Below, piece by piece: positions 1 through 8,182 of a stretch of 64,000 nucleotides of DNA. The notes beneath the pieces were generated by a model, which searched no databases, was not told the origin of the DNA, and saw only the letters and a list, made by a program, of their open reading frames with translations. Every line of letters begins with the position of its first letter. The stretch's first letter is position 1. The DNA comes from an uncultured Bacteroidales bacterium (lineage in GTDB: Bacteria; Bacteroidota; Bacteroidia; Bacteroidales; Paludibacteraceae), in the NCBI GenBank assembly GCA_902765485.1, contig CACWZZ010000010.1, positions 1 through 64,000 on the forward strand, written 5' to 3'. The translations under genes were made by a program, and so were the position numbers.

Positions 1-204
1 CCGTATTACCTGCGGCGCTATCCGGCTCGCAACGGCGGCGTGATGCATATCGTGCAGGCTCGTCCCGATCGTTCCGGACACACGCCGAGCGAAGCGGAAA
101 AAGCCAACCGCATAGCTTTCGGTATCACGTACGGCAAAGAGCGGCACCGCGAATATATTGAGCGGACAATGAAAGGGCAACTGGAAATCGAATTTATTGA
201 CTAA
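1..204 (+). CDS. Unknown protein, C-terminal fragment
   Basis: The open frame runs in from the left edge and ends with TAA at 202-204, leaving 67 codons. The visible part is basic and polar, without a membrane segment or a motif I recognise. Its stop overlaps the start of the next gene by one base (TAATG), so the two are probably translated together. The full length and function cannot be judged from this fragment. Confidence 0.6.
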   Translation, partial: PYYLRRYPARNGGVMHIVQARPDRSGHTPSEAEKANRIAFGITYGKERHREYIERTMKGQLEIEFID

Positions 205-416
205 TGGCACAGAAATTTTTTAAAACCGACCTCGTTCGTTCTTTGGAACGGCATGTAGGTGCGCCGGTAGGGTTGGAGGGCTTGGAGACCTTGCTCTACG
301 GCTGGCGCCACAAACACCGCATCACCTCGCATGCGATCTATGTCCGCCGCTGGCTGACTTACGAGGAAACGATGTCTCTGAGCCGCTATGCCGGCTATGA
401 TCTGACGAAAATTTAA
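204..416 (+). CDS. Unknown 70-residue protein
   Basis: A short cytoplasmic-looking protein with no signal peptide or membrane segment. It begins at the ATG that overlaps the upstream stop codon, which supports this start through translational coupling. It is basic and predicted mostly helical, with the aromatic segments LLYGWRHKH and YVRRWLTYEE. I do not recognise the family. With the upstream fragment and the small genes up to 1465 it resembles the runs of small conserved hypothetical genes found in accessory or prophage-derived parts of Bacteroidales chromosomes; that placement is inference. Confidence 0.6.
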   Translation: MAQKFFKTDLVRSLERHVGAPVGLEGLETLLYGWRHKHRITSHAIYVRRWLTYEETMSLSRYAGYDLTKI

Positions 417-552
417 GAAATCTTAAAAACGCGAAAGCCGATCTTTGGTACTCTCGCTGAGAAAACAAGATAATGGATGATCGGGGCGTTTGTTGCTTCC
501 TTCTCAGTCCTGATCACCCAAAAAGGAAGGTTTCAAATCCGGTGCACCTTGA

Positions 553-585
553 CAAATTAACAATTTAACAGTTTAACGTATTAAC
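553..585 (+). repeat. Reiterated-word element (TTAACAATTTAACAG type)
   Basis: Four imperfect copies of an AATTTAACA-like word sit just before the ATG at 597. Apart from this, the 180-bp gap between 417 and 596 shows no gene or clear promoter. A related word (GTTAAATC) recurs near 55000. Confidence 0.6.
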
Positions 586-596
586 CTGAACCTACT

Positions 597-913
597 ATGG
601 CAAAAATCACATTGCATGGTATGTTTGCCCGCGTATTGGGCAAATTCAACCGCTCGGAGACGCTGTATTTCAAGCGTTGCAACTGGGCAAATTCAACCGC
701 TCGGAGACGCTGTATTTCAAGCGTTGCAACTGCGGCAAGGAGCAGCTGGGCGTGGATCTGCTGAATCCGGTACGGCATAGCACGAACAGCAAAGTACTTG
801 CCTGCCAGGCCGCTCTCAAGACGGCAGCACAGGCAGCCAAAGAAGCGCTTGCTGATCCGACACAGCGCGCCGCGCTGGAAACCGCCTTTAAGGCGAGCAA
901 ATCCTTAAAGTAA
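597..913 (+). pseudogene. Small conserved gene broken by a 47-bp tandem duplication
   Basis: The frame opens at ATG 597 (MAKITLHGMFARVLGKFNRS). A perfect 47-bp direct repeat then shifts it by one base, and it stops early at a TGA near 760. The frame after the second repeat copy continues from the Asn-Arg-Ser-Glu-Thr-Leu segment to the natural stop at 911-913. Deleting one copy restores one protein of about 89 residues with an Ala/Lys-rich helical C-terminus. The duplication is therefore recent or phase-variable rather than ancestral. The function is unknown; similar small proteins occur next to HU-like and lysis-type genes in Bacteroidales, from memory only. Confidence 0.75.
638..731 (+). repeat. 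Perfect 47-bp tandem duplication
   Basis: Positions 638-684 and 685-731 are identical, 47 bp each, directly adjacent and without mismatch. Because 47 is not a multiple of three, the duplication shifts the reading frame of the gene that carries it. Confidence 0.95.
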
Positions 914-1083
914 TCGTTTCGGTTCTGATCGCGGCACTGACGGCACTTGCGGCTTCGCTGGGACTGAGTTCCTGCAACGTGACGAGGACGATCACTACCC
1001 GAAGCGAGGCATGGCAGAAAGGCGACACGTCTGTAGTTATCCAAAGCAAAACGGTCGAGACTTACGATGCGAGTAAGAAGTAG
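892..1083 (+). CDS. Startless short lipoprotein-like frame (smalltalk-like)
   Basis: An open frame begins after a TAA at 889-891 and ends with TAG at 1081-1083. It encodes a hydrophobic stretch (KVIVSVLIAALTALAASLGL) followed by SSC and a polar tail, as in a short lipoprotein or the small Bacteroidota 'smalltalk' proteins. It contains no ATG, GTG or TTG upstream of the hydrophobic part. Translation would need an ATC start near 901 or a -1 shift from the preceding gene, which ends at 913 in another frame. It could be a degraded gene. The smalltalk assignment is from resemblance only. Confidence 0.4.
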   Translation, partial: GEQILKVIVSVLIAALTALAASLGLSSCNVTRTITTRSEAWQKGDTSVVIQSKTVETYDASKK

Positions 1084-1097
1084 CCAAATTAACCAAT

Positions 1098-1113
1098 CCG
1101 CCAAACTTGGCGG
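1098..1113. promoter_or_regulatory. Intergenic hairpin
   Basis: CCGCCAA and TTGGCGG form a perfect 7-bp stem with a 2-base loop, between the startless frame and the next gene. There is no T-tract, so it is not an obvious terminator; it could be an mRNA-processing or stabilising structure. Confidence 0.5.
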
Positions 1114-1135
1114 ATACAAAAAAACAACATTAACT

Positions 1136-1465
1136 ATGGGAAAAGTAGTATTTGAAGACCCGATTCATCACATCTCGGGCAAGATCGCGAAGAAATTTCG
1201 CACGATTTACAATTACATGAAAGCCACCTACACGTCCGTTCATGGCGAGCGTACCACTCAACCGGGCACCAAGGAGTTGAAGGCGCGTGAGCGGTTCGCC
1301 GGAGTGGCAGCGATGGTCACCGCACGTCGCGCCGATCTGACGAAGATCGTTGCCGACCAGCAAGCCTTCCTTGCGCAGAAAGACACGGCAGGCGGTGCCA
1401 AGACCATGCGCGCGTACTTGTGGAGGGTATGCGGACAAGAGTACGATGCGGAGCATCAAGGTTAG
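1136..1465 (+). CDS. Conserved hypothetical protein, 109 residues
   Basis: A small basic cytoplasmic protein beginning MGKVVFEDPIHHISGKIAKK. The ATG at 1136 is chosen over an upstream alternative because the preceding region is intergenic and repetitive and the Met-Gly-Lys-Val start looks like the conserved N-terminus. It has no signal peptide or membrane segment. I recall similar proteins in Bacteroides and Prevotella, usually unannotated and beside small accessory genes, but cannot give a function. The stop at 1463-1465 is immediately followed by a GC-rich palindrome and then a terminator. Confidence 0.7.
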   Translation: MGKVVFEDPIHHISGKIAKKFRTIYNYMKATYTSVHGERTTQPGTKELKARERFAGVAAMVTARRADLTKIVADQQAFLAQKDTAGGAKTMRAYLWRVCGQEYDAEHQG

Positions 1466-1492
1466 CCCCCCAACCCCCTAAAGGGGGAGAGA
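1466..1492. repeat. GC palindrome element, copy 1
   Basis: CCCCCTAAAGGGGG palindrome with a C-rich flank (CCCCCCAA). It belongs to the roughly 32-bp palindrome family seen again at 8208, 18302, 30746, 30906 and 43160. This is the only copy outside a gene, and it directly abuts a stop codon. Confidence 0.75.
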
Positions 1493-1496
1493 ATTG

Positions 1497-1526
1497 GAAA
1501 AATCGTCCTTCGGGGCGATTTTTTTT
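1497..1526 (+). terminator. Intrinsic terminator
   Basis: AAAATCGTCC, loop TTCG, GGGGCGATTTT, then a run of T. The T-run also supplies the -33 TTTG of the next promoter, so terminator and promoter are fused. Confidence 0.85.
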
Positions 1527-1555
1527 GCATATATCGAAAAAAAGCAGTACCTTTG
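1524..1555 (+). promoter_or_regulatory. Bacteroidota promoter of the fructan regulator
   Basis: TTTG at 1524-1527 followed by CATAT, and TACCTTTG at 1548-1555, 20 bp apart. It matches the Bacteroidota primary sigma consensus and drives the gene starting at 1577. Confidence 0.85.
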
Positions 1556-1576
1556 CAGCCGCAAAAATGTTGTACC

Positions 1577-3049
1577 ATGCGAAACATAATTGTTATTCTC
1601 TTTGCTGCATTGGCTGTATTGATGGGTTGTAGCCCTCGCCAGCCGCAGTATCGGATCGGAGTCAGCCAGTGTCTGGATGACGCTTGGAGGCAGAAAATGA
1701 ACTATGAGATGGAGCGCGAGTTGCTGCTGCATCCCGACATGGTGCTCTCGCGCCGGATTGCATACGGCAGCAACGAACTCCAATGCGCCCAGATCGACAG
1801 TTTCATTGCTGAAAGGGTGGATCTGCTGATCGTCAGTCCCAATGAAGCCGAAGCGGTCAAGCCTGCTGTCACACGGGCTTATCGTGCCGGTATTCCTGTC
1901 ATTGTAGCCGACCGCCGCGTCACCGGAGACGAATGGACTGCTTTCATCGGCGGCGATAACTACAAAGTCGGCTCCCTCATGGCGCAATGGGTGAGGGAGG
2001 AATTAAAAATTAAAAATGAAAAATTAAAAATTAAGAATTCCCGGTTCTCCATTCTCGAAGTTGCCGGGTTGCCGGGTTCGACTCCTGCGACCCTCCGCCA
2101 TCAAGGACTGATGGACGGACTGCCGGAGGGCGTAGAGGTGTATTCCGTCATGGGCAGCTGGTACCGTGAAGAAGCGTACAAAGTTGTCTCCGAATACCTT
2201 GCTACCCAGCCCTTGCCAGACCTCATTGTTGCTCATAATGACCTGATGGCAATCGGTGCGGCAGACGCGCTTCAGAATTACCAATTCTCAATTCCCATCA
2301 TGGGCGTGGACGGCATCAACCCCGGGCTGCAAGCCATCGTGGACGGTAAAATCAATTGTTCTGCCACTTATTCCTCCCGCGGAGACATGGTCATAGATGC
2401 CGCCGCGCGTATATTGCATAACGAACCTTTCGTGCGCGACACCGTCCTTGAAACGATCCTTGTTGATGCCAAAGCGGCTTATCCGATGCTCAAACAGGAC
2501 GAAGATATAACTCGCGATCTGGAGACGCTGCACCTCGTCCAGACACAGACCGAAAGCAAATGGCGGCAGATGCAGTTTGACCGAATTGTTCTCTCTGTAT
2601 GTGTGGCGGTGTTCTTTATCCTCTTTGTAGCAACCCTCAGCTATATCATCGCCCGTCAATTCAAACTCCAGACGGAGATCAAACAGGATATTCTTCCGCA
2701 GCTGGAGAACATGCAGGAAGCGATCCAGCTCAGCCGTCGCGACGAAGCCTTTGCCGACCGACTCAAACAGATCGTGAACGAGCACCTCTCCGACCCCAAT
2801 CTCAATGTGGAGTACCTCGGTTCGATGCTCCAACTCAGCCGCACCCAGCTCTTCCGCAGGGTCAAGACGGTAACGGGCAAAGGACCGCTTGATTATATCC
2901 GTGAGCAGCGCCTCATCCGTGCCGATCAACTCCTCCATACCACGGACATGACCATCCAGCAGGTCGCCCTCGAACTATGCTTCTCCTCTGCCGGCTACTT
3001 CACCAAATGCTACAAGGAGTACTTCGGTCATCTTCCTTCTGAGCGCTAA
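1577..3049 (+). CDS. Membrane AraC regulator with periplasmic sugar-binding domain
   Basis: A 490-residue one-component sensor for the fructan locus. Residues 1-18 form a signal or anchor ending LMGC. Residues about 25-300 are a LacI/ribose-binding-type periplasmic domain, residues 336-358 a single membrane helix, 362-395 a probable coiled linker, and 395-490 an AraC-family double helix-turn-helix. In Bacteroides thetaiotaomicron the analogous fructose sensor (BT1754) is a hybrid two-component protein; here the kinase and receiver domains are absent and the binding domain is joined almost directly to the DNA-binding domain. It lies upstream of the SusC gene in the same orientation. Residues 141-159 are encoded by a reiterated-word insertion. 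Sensing fructose is inference from family and context. The start at 1577 gives a proper signal sequence. Confidence 0.85.
   Translation: MRNIIVILFAALAVLMGCSPRQPQYRIGVSQCLDDAWRQKMNYEMERELLLHPDMVLSRRIAYGSNELQCAQIDSFIAERVDLLIVSPNEAEAVKPAVTRAYRAGIPVIVADRRVTGDEWTAFIGGDNYKVGSLMAQWVREELKIKNEKLKIKNSRFSILEVAGLPGSTPATLRHQGLMDGLPEGVEVYSVMGSWYREEAYKVVSEYLATQPLPDLIVAHNDLMAIGAADALQNYQFSIPIMGVDGINPGLQAIVDGKINCSATYSSRGDMVIDAAARILHNEPFVRDTVLETILVDAKAAYPMLKQDEDITRDLETLHLVQTQTESKWRQMQFDRIVLSVCVAVFFILFVATLSYIIARQFKLQTEIKQDILPQLENMQEAIQLSRRDEAFADRLKQIVNEHLSDPNLNVEYLGSMLQLSRTQLFRRVKTVTGKGPLDYIREQRLIRADQLLHTTDMTIQQVALELCFSSAGYFTKCYKEYFGHLPSER
1998..2056 (+). repeat. In-frame reiterated-word element (AATTAAAAATTAAGAATT type)
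   Basis: The words AATTAAAAATTAAAAATG and AAATTAAAAATTAAGAATT repeat within the sugar-binding domain and encode ELKIKNEKLKIKNS. The AT-richness stands out sharply from the surrounding gene. The related word TTGATAATTGAGAATT occurs between genes near 8120-8180 and 42420-42497. Confidence 0.8.
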
Positions 3050-3076
3050 AATGAAACATTCGTGAGATACTAAAAA

Positions 3077-3134
3077 TGTTGCGAAATATGCCGTAATTGT
3101 TGCAATGCAACATACGCAACATTTTTTGCAACAT
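3077..3134 (+). promoter_or_regulatory. Operator-like repeats upstream of susC
   Basis: A palindrome GTTGCAATGCAAC (3099-3111) and three GCAACAT copies (starts at 3107, 3116, 3128). The last copy is five bases from the -33 TTTG, and the same copy and spacing recur before the GH32 gene at 12231. It is a probable binding site for the local AraC regulator. Confidence 0.6.
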
Positions 3135-3139
3135 AATTA

Positions 3140-3171
3140 TTTGCGCATGTGCGGAAAAGCATGTACTTTTG
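3140..3171 (+). promoter_or_regulatory. Promoter of the susC operon
   Basis: TTTG at 3140-3143 followed by CGCAT, and TACTTTTG at 3164-3171, with 20 bp between. Confidence 0.85.
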
Positions 3172-3226
3172 CAGCGGAATTTGGAAACTCCAAGTTCTGC
3201 TGTATTGTTTAACACAAATAAATCTC

Positions 3227-6200
3227 ATGAAAAACAAAAGACTTCTTTTGACATCCTTCTTTGCGATGTTGCTGTCTATTGCTTTTGCACACGCGCAGGT
3301 AACAGCGACGGGTGTGATTGTGGATGAGGCAACGGGTGAACCGGTGATCGGTGCATCTGTGCTGGAGGAAGGAACGACGAATGGTACCATCACGGATTTC
3401 GATGGTAATTTCCAACTGAATGTGGCTTCGGGAGCGAAACTGGTGATCTCCTATGTCGGCTACAAATCTCAAAACGTGGCAGCTGCTGCTAATCTTCGCA
3501 TTACGTTGGCGGAAGACAGCGAGGTGCTGGACGAAGTGGTAGTGACCGGTTATACCACCCAGCGTAAGGCGGACTTGACCGGTGCCGTCAGTGCTGTGAG
3601 CGCCAAGGATCTGGAGAAACAGCAGGAGAACAACCCGATGAAAGCGCTGCAGGGTAAGATCCCGGGAATGAACATTTCCGCCGACGGTAACCCTTCGGGT
3701 GCGGCAACGGTTCGTATCCGCGGTATCGGTACGCTCAACGACAACGACCCGCTGTACATCATTGACGGTGTGCCTACCAAATCCGGCATGCACGAGTTGA
3801 ACCCCAATGACATCGAGTCGATCCAAGTGCTGAAAGATGCCGCTTCCGCTTCTATCTACGGTAGCCGTGCCGCCAACGGTGTCATTATTATCACGACCAA
3901 GAAAGGCGCAGAGGGTAAGATCCGTGTCGATCTGGACGCCTCGGTAGCCGTTCAGTCGTATGTGAACAGGATGCGCGTGCTCAACTCCGAGCAATACGGT
4001 CGCGCGTTATGGCAAGCGTACATCAACGACGGCGTAGCAGACCCGAACACCAACGTATTGGGTTATCGCTACGACTGGGGCTACAATGCCCAAGGTCAGC
4101 CCGTCCTCAATAACATCATGCTCAACAAATACATGGACGACGCGGGAACGGTGCCGGTGAGCAACACCGACTGGTTCAGCGAGACTACGCGCCCGGGCGT
4201 GATTCAAAATTATAATATATCCGTCTCCAACGGCAGCCAGAAGGGTAGTTCGTTCTTCTCGCTGGGTTACTACAGGAACGAGGGTGTGATCAAGAACTCG
4301 GACTTTGACCGTTTCTCGGCGCGTATCAACACCGATTATAAGATCCTGAAAGACTACGTGACGATCGGCGAGAACTTCACCCTGAACCGCACCTCCGAGG
4401 TGAGTGCCCCGGGCGGGTTTATCAATAGTGTGCTGCAATACAACCCCTTGCTGCCGGTTTATAAGTCCGACGGCGAGACCTTGGCGCAGGCTCCTTCCTC
4501 CAGCGGTTTCCCGCAACGCGAGAACCCGATGTCGATCCTGGAGCGCAACAAGGACAACCGCTATACGTACTGGCGTGTGTTCGGTAACGTGTTCATCAAT
4601 ATCAACCCCGTCAAGGGACTCAATATCCGCACGACCGCGGGTATCGACTATGCCCAGAAGAAACAGCGTTTCTTCACTTATCCCATTGCGGAAGGCGTGG
4701 TAGCGAACGACAAGAACGCCGTGGAGTCCAAACAGGAGCACTGGCTCAAATGGATGTGGAACGCCATCATCACCTATAACCTCGACATCAACAAACACCG
4801 TGCAGACTTCATGCTTGGTACGGAGTTGAACCGCGAGATCGACGACTGGAGTTCCGCGTACAAGGAGGATTTTATCGTCCTCAGCCCGACCTATATGTGG
4901 CCGTCCGCCGGAACAGGCAAGGCGCAGGCATACGGCGGCGCAGGCAGCTACTCGCTGATCTCCTTCTTCGGAAAAGCGAACTATAGCTACGACAACCGTT
5001 ACCTCGTTTCCTTCACGCTCCGTCACGACGGTTCGAGCCGTTTCGGTAAGCATAACCGCTTCGCTACCTTCCCCTCCGTATCCGCCGGTTGGCGTATCAG
5101 CGAGGAGAAATTCATGCGCGGCGCTTACGGTTGGCTCAATGACCTCAAGCTCCGTGCTTCGTGGGGTCAGACCGGTAACCAGGATATATCCTCTACCGCC
5201 CGCTACACGATCTATGAGTCCAACTACGGCGTGACCGAGAACGGCGGACAGAGTTACGGTACTTCGTACGACATCGCCGGCACCAACGGCGGACAGATCC
5301 TGCCGTCCGGTTTCCGTCGCATTCAAGTAGGCAACGACGATATCAAATGGGAGACGACCACCCAGACCAACGTCGGTCTTGATTTCTCGTTCTTCCAGCA
5401 GACCTTCTACGGTTCGTTCGACTGGTTCTACAAGCAGACCAAGGACATTCTCGTCGAGATGACCGGTATCGGTGCGATGGGCGAGGGTGGTACGCAATGG
5501 GTGAACGCCGGCGCGATGGATAACATGGGTGTGGAGCTCGCTCTGGGTTACCGCAACCAGACCAAGTCCGGCTTCAAATACGACATCACGGCGAACCTCT
5601 CGCACTACGACAACAAGGTGGTCAAACTGCCGGAGACGGTAGCCGCCAGCGGTCGGTTCGGCGGTAACGGCGTGCAGTCCGTTGTAGGTCACGCGATGGG
5701 ATCGCAGGTAGGTTACATCGCCGATGGAATCTTCAAGAGCCAGGACGATATTGACAACCACGCTATTCAGGAAGGCGCAGGTCTCGGACGTATCCGTTAC
5801 CGCGACCTCGACGGAGACGGTGTGATCACGGAGAAAGACCAGACATGGATCTATTCGCCGGTACCGGCAATCTCCTTCGGCGCGAACTTCTATTTCGAAT
5901 ACAAAGGATTTGACCTCACCCTCTTCTTCCAAGGAGTAGGCGGCGTGCAAGTGATCACCAAGGATTACAAGGAGCAGACCGACCTCTGGGCAGGTATCAA
6001 CGTACCTAATTTAAATAAAGGTACGCGCGTGTTGGACGCTTGGTCGCTCTCCAATCCCAACAGCGACATCCCGGCGCTCTCGACCAATAATAACAACAAC
6101 GAGACCCGCGTCAGCACCTATTTCGTAGAGGACGGCTCGTTCCTCAAACTGCGTAATATCCAGTTGGGTTACAACCTGCCTAAGAAAGCGTGCGACAAGA

Positions 6201-6349
6201 TGTTGATGCAAAACTGGCGCTGGTTCGTTTCCGCACAGAATGTATTCACCATCCATTCGGCTAAGTTCACCGGTGTAGATCCCGAGAACCCCACCTTCGG
6301 ATATCCTATCCCGCTGACCGTAACATTAGGAACGAAAGTAACGTTCTAA
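3227..6349 (+). CDS. susC: SusC-like TonB-dependent fructan transporter
   Basis: A 1040-residue outer membrane transporter that imports fructo-oligosaccharides with its SusD partner, powered by TonB. A signal peptide (1-24) is followed by a carboxypeptidase-regulatory-like domain (about 25-100), a TonB box (DEVVVTGY, 102-109), a plug domain (about 115-235) and a 22-strand barrel ending in an aromatic C-terminus (TLGTKVTF). ATG 3227 is chosen because it starts the signal peptide. The ORF extends further upstream, but that part overlaps the promoter. It is the first gene of the operon and is followed after 46 bp by susD. Substrate is inferred from the GH32, permease and fructokinase downstream. 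Confidence 0.95.
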   Translation: MKNKRLLLTSFFAMLLSIAFAHAQVTATGVIVDEATGEPVIGASVLEEGTTNGTITDFDGNFQLNVASGAKLVISYVGYKSQNVAAAANLRITLAEDSEVLDEVVVTGYTTQRKADLTGAVSAVSAKDLEKQQENNPMKALQGKIPGMNISADGNPSGAATVRIRGIGTLNDNDPLYIIDGVPTKSGMHELNPNDIESIQVLKDAASASIYGSRAANGVIIITTKKGAEGKIRVDLDASVAVQSYVNRMRVLNSEQYGRALWQAYINDGVADPNTNVLGYRYDWGYNAQGQPVLNNIMLNKYMDDAGTVPVSNTDWFSETTRPGVIQNYNISVSNGSQKGSSFFSLGYYRNEGVIKNSDFDRFSARINTDYKILKDYVTIGENFTLNRTSEVSAPGGFINSVLQYNPLLPVYKSDGETLAQAPSSSGFPQRENPMSILERNKDNRYTYWRVFGNVFININPVKGLNIRTTAGIDYAQKKQRFFTYPIAEGVVANDKNAVESKQEHWLKWMWNAIITYNLDINKHRADFMLGTELNREIDDWSSAYKEDFIVLSPTYMWPSAGTGKAQAYGGAGSYSLISFFGKANYSYDNRYLVSFTLRHDGSSRFGKHNRFATFPSVSAGWRISEEKFMRGAYGWLNDLKLRASWGQTGNQDISSTARYTIYESNYGVTENGGQSYGTSYDIAGTNGGQILPSGFRRIQVGNDDIKWETTTQTNVGLDFSFFQQTFYGSFDWFYKQTKDILVEMTGIGAMGEGGTQWVNAGAMDNMGVELALGYRNQTKSGFKYDITANLSHYDNKVVKLPETVAASGRFGGNGVQSVVGHAMGSQVGYIADGIFKSQDDIDNHAIQEGAGLGRIRYRDLDGDGVITEKDQTWIYSPVPAISFGANFYFEYKGFDLTLFFQGVGGVQVITKDYKEQTDLWAGINVPNLNKGTRVLDAWSLSNPNSDIPALSTNNNNNETRVSTYFVEDGSFLKLRNIQLGYNLPKKACDKMLMQNWRWFVSAQNVFTIHSAKFTGVDPENPTFGYPIPLTVTLGTKVTF

Positions 6350-6350
6350 G

Positions 6351-6392
6351 TTGAAAGGTGAAAAATGAAAGATGAAAGATGAAAGGAAAAAT
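6351..6392 (+). repeat. Reiterated-word element (GAAAGATGAAAG type)
   Basis: Words GAAAGGTGAAAAATGAAAG and GATGAAAGATGAAAGG fill the gap between susC and susD. The same word family encodes the linker of the PorZ-like protein (62140-62200) and part of the glycosyltransferase insertion (48616-48655). Confidence 0.75.
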
Positions 6393-6395
6393 ATT

Positions 6396-8108
6396 ATGAA
6401 AGCAAATAAGATAATACCCTTTATACTCGGTGCATTGCTCCTTTGTACTTCCTGCGATAATTTCCTTAACCAGGATGTGCCGCAAGGTATATTGAGCGAG
6501 GATCAAGTGAACGACCCGCAGTATATCGATAATGTGGTGATCTCCGCCTACGCGGTGTTTATCTCCGCCGAGGATGTGAACTCCTCCTTCAGTATGTGGA
6601 ATTTCGATGTCCGTTCGGACGACGCTTATAAGGGCGGCAGTACCGAGAACGACGGCGATGTGTTCCATCAACTGGAGATCAGTCAAGGTATCATGACCAC
6701 CAACTGGAACATCAACGATATGTGGGTGCGTCTGTACAACTGTCTGAGCCGTGTGAACGCAGCGATCGACGCGCTCAACGCCATGCCGGACACGTATGAA
6801 CTCAAGGCGCAGCGTCTGGGCGAGATGAAGTTCCTGCGCGCTTACGGCCATTTTCTGCTGAAGCGGCTCTACAAGAACATTCCGTTCGTCGTAGATCCGA
6901 ACATGAAGCAAGCGGACTATAACGAATTGAGCAACACCAAGTACACCAACGATGAAGGTTGGCAACTCATCGCCGACGATCTGGAGTACGCATACTCGGT
7001 GCTGCCTCAAACACAAGCCGACAAAGGTCGCCCGACCCAGGCTTCGGCTGCCGGTCTGCTCGCTAAAGTATATCTCTATAAGGCTTATCGCCAGGACGAC
7101 CCGAACACCCACGCGGTGACCGAGATCAACCAGGCGGATCTGGAGAAAGTGCTCACCTACACCGAGGAGAATATTTATACTTCTGCGGGATACGGACTGG
7201 AGGACGATTTCCATAATAACTTCCGTCCCGAGCCGCAATACGAGAACGGCAAAGAGAGTCTCTGGGCAATGCAGTATTCGACCAACGACGGTACCAACCT
7301 CGGTAACTGCAACTGGTCGTACGGTCTGATGGTTCCTTCCCGTATCGAGGGTGGTTGCGATTTCTACAAACCGAGCCAGAACCTCGTGAACGCCTTCCGT
7401 ACGGACAACAACGGTCTGCCGTATATCGAGACCTTCAACCAGCAGGATTTCGATGCGAAGACCGAGACCGCAGACCCGCGTCTGTGGCTGACGGTAGGTA
7501 TTCCGGAGTTCCCATACGAGTTCAACCCGAACTATATGATGAAGCGCACCCAGAACTGGAGCCGCTCCAACGGACTATACGGCTACTACGTGACGCTCAA
7601 ACATAACGTAGATCCCGACGGTGGCTACCTGATCCGTTCCGCCCTGTGGTTCGGAAGCCCGATGAACCGCATCGTGGTTCGTTATGCCGATGTGCTCCTG
7701 ATGCGTGCAGAGGCGTTGGCTCAGCTGAACCGCCCCGATGAGGCAATCGCGCTCGTGAACCAACTCCGTAACCGCGCTGCGCGCAGTACCGCTATGCTCG
7801 CCGGTTATGACACCAACTACGGCGCACGTATCTTCGTTAAACCGTACACCGACGCTTCCAATGCACTCGCAAAAGTCAAGATGGAGCGTCGTCTGGAACT
7901 CGCTATGGAGTCCGAGCGTTTCTTCGACCTCGTGCGCTGGGGCGAAGCAGAACAGGTGATCAACCGGTATTACCTCGAGGAGGCAAACGACTGCCGTATT
8001 TATACTACGGCTAAGTTCACCGCCAACAAGAACGAGTATCTGCCGATCCCTCATGAGCAGGTAGCTGCTTCCAACGGACATTATAAACAAAACATAGGAG
8101 GATGGTAA
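6396..8108 (+). CDS. susD: SusD-like glycan-binding lipoprotein
   Basis: A 570-residue surface lipoprotein that caps the SusC barrel and binds fructan. The lipoprotein signal ends LLCTSC with Cys20. It is followed by the TPR-rich SusD fold, including the conserved N-terminal MKFLRAYGHFLLKRLY segment and the C-terminal ERRLELAMESERFFDLVRWG segment typical of RagB/SusD. The start at 6396 is preferred to an earlier ATG made of repeat sequence, because only this one gives a clean lipoprotein signal. It is in the susC operon, and the glycan-binding lipoprotein gene follows after a repeat-filled gap. Confidence 0.95.
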   Translation: MKANKIIPFILGALLLCTSCDNFLNQDVPQGILSEDQVNDPQYIDNVVISAYAVFISAEDVNSSFSMWNFDVRSDDAYKGGSTENDGDVFHQLEISQGIMTTNWNINDMWVRLYNCLSRVNAAIDALNAMPDTYELKAQRLGEMKFLRAYGHFLLKRLYKNIPFVVDPNMKQADYNELSNTKYTNDEGWQLIADDLEYAYSVLPQTQADKGRPTQASAAGLLAKVYLYKAYRQDDPNTHAVTEINQADLEKVLTYTEENIYTSAGYGLEDDFHNNFRPEPQYENGKESLWAMQYSTNDGTNLGNCNWSYGLMVPSRIEGGCDFYKPSQNLVNAFRTDNNGLPYIETFNQQDFDAKTETADPRLWLTVGIPEFPYEFNPNYMMKRTQNWSRSNGLYGYYVTLKHNVDPDGGYLIRSALWFGSPMNRIVVRYADVLLMRAEALAQLNRPDEAIALVNQLRNRAARSTAMLAGYDTNYGARIFVKPYTDASNALAKVKMERRLELAMESERFFDLVRWGEAEQVINRYYLEEANDCRIYTTAKFTANKNEYLPIPHEQVAASNGHYKQNIGGW

Positions 8109-8109
8109 T

Positions 8110-8182
8110 GCGCGGGGCGCAATTGATAATTGAGAAATAATCGTGCCCCTGAGGGGCTAAGAATTGATAATTGAGAATTATT
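8110..8182 (+). repeat. Word element with AATAATCGTGCCC hairpin module
   Basis: AATTGATAATTGAG words flank a module AAATAATCGTGCCC, a short loop, then GGGGCTAAGAATT. The same module (AAATAATCGTGCCC ... GGGCTAAGAATT) recurs at about 42443-42471. The CCC/GGG arms make a small hairpin just before the next gene. Confidence 0.75.

Noticed and set aside
900..915. Programmed -1 frameshift site (CTTAAAG)
   Set aside because: It does not fit the X-XXY-YYZ rule and no downstream pseudoknot is evident; recorded only as one way to explain the startless frame.
1..1465. Prophage
   Set aside because: Only a few small unknown genes are visible at the window edge; no structural, lysis or integrase gene is present to support it.
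1577..3049. Hybrid two-component regulator truncated by a frameshift
   Set aside because: The 490-codon frame runs intact from signal to AraC domain, and no kinase or receiver sequence is visible in other frames or nearby.
4007..5950. Long minus-strand frame of 647 codons
   Set aside because: It is the antisense shadow of the SusC gene; no start context, signal or domain is visible, and codon use mirrors the plus-strand gene.
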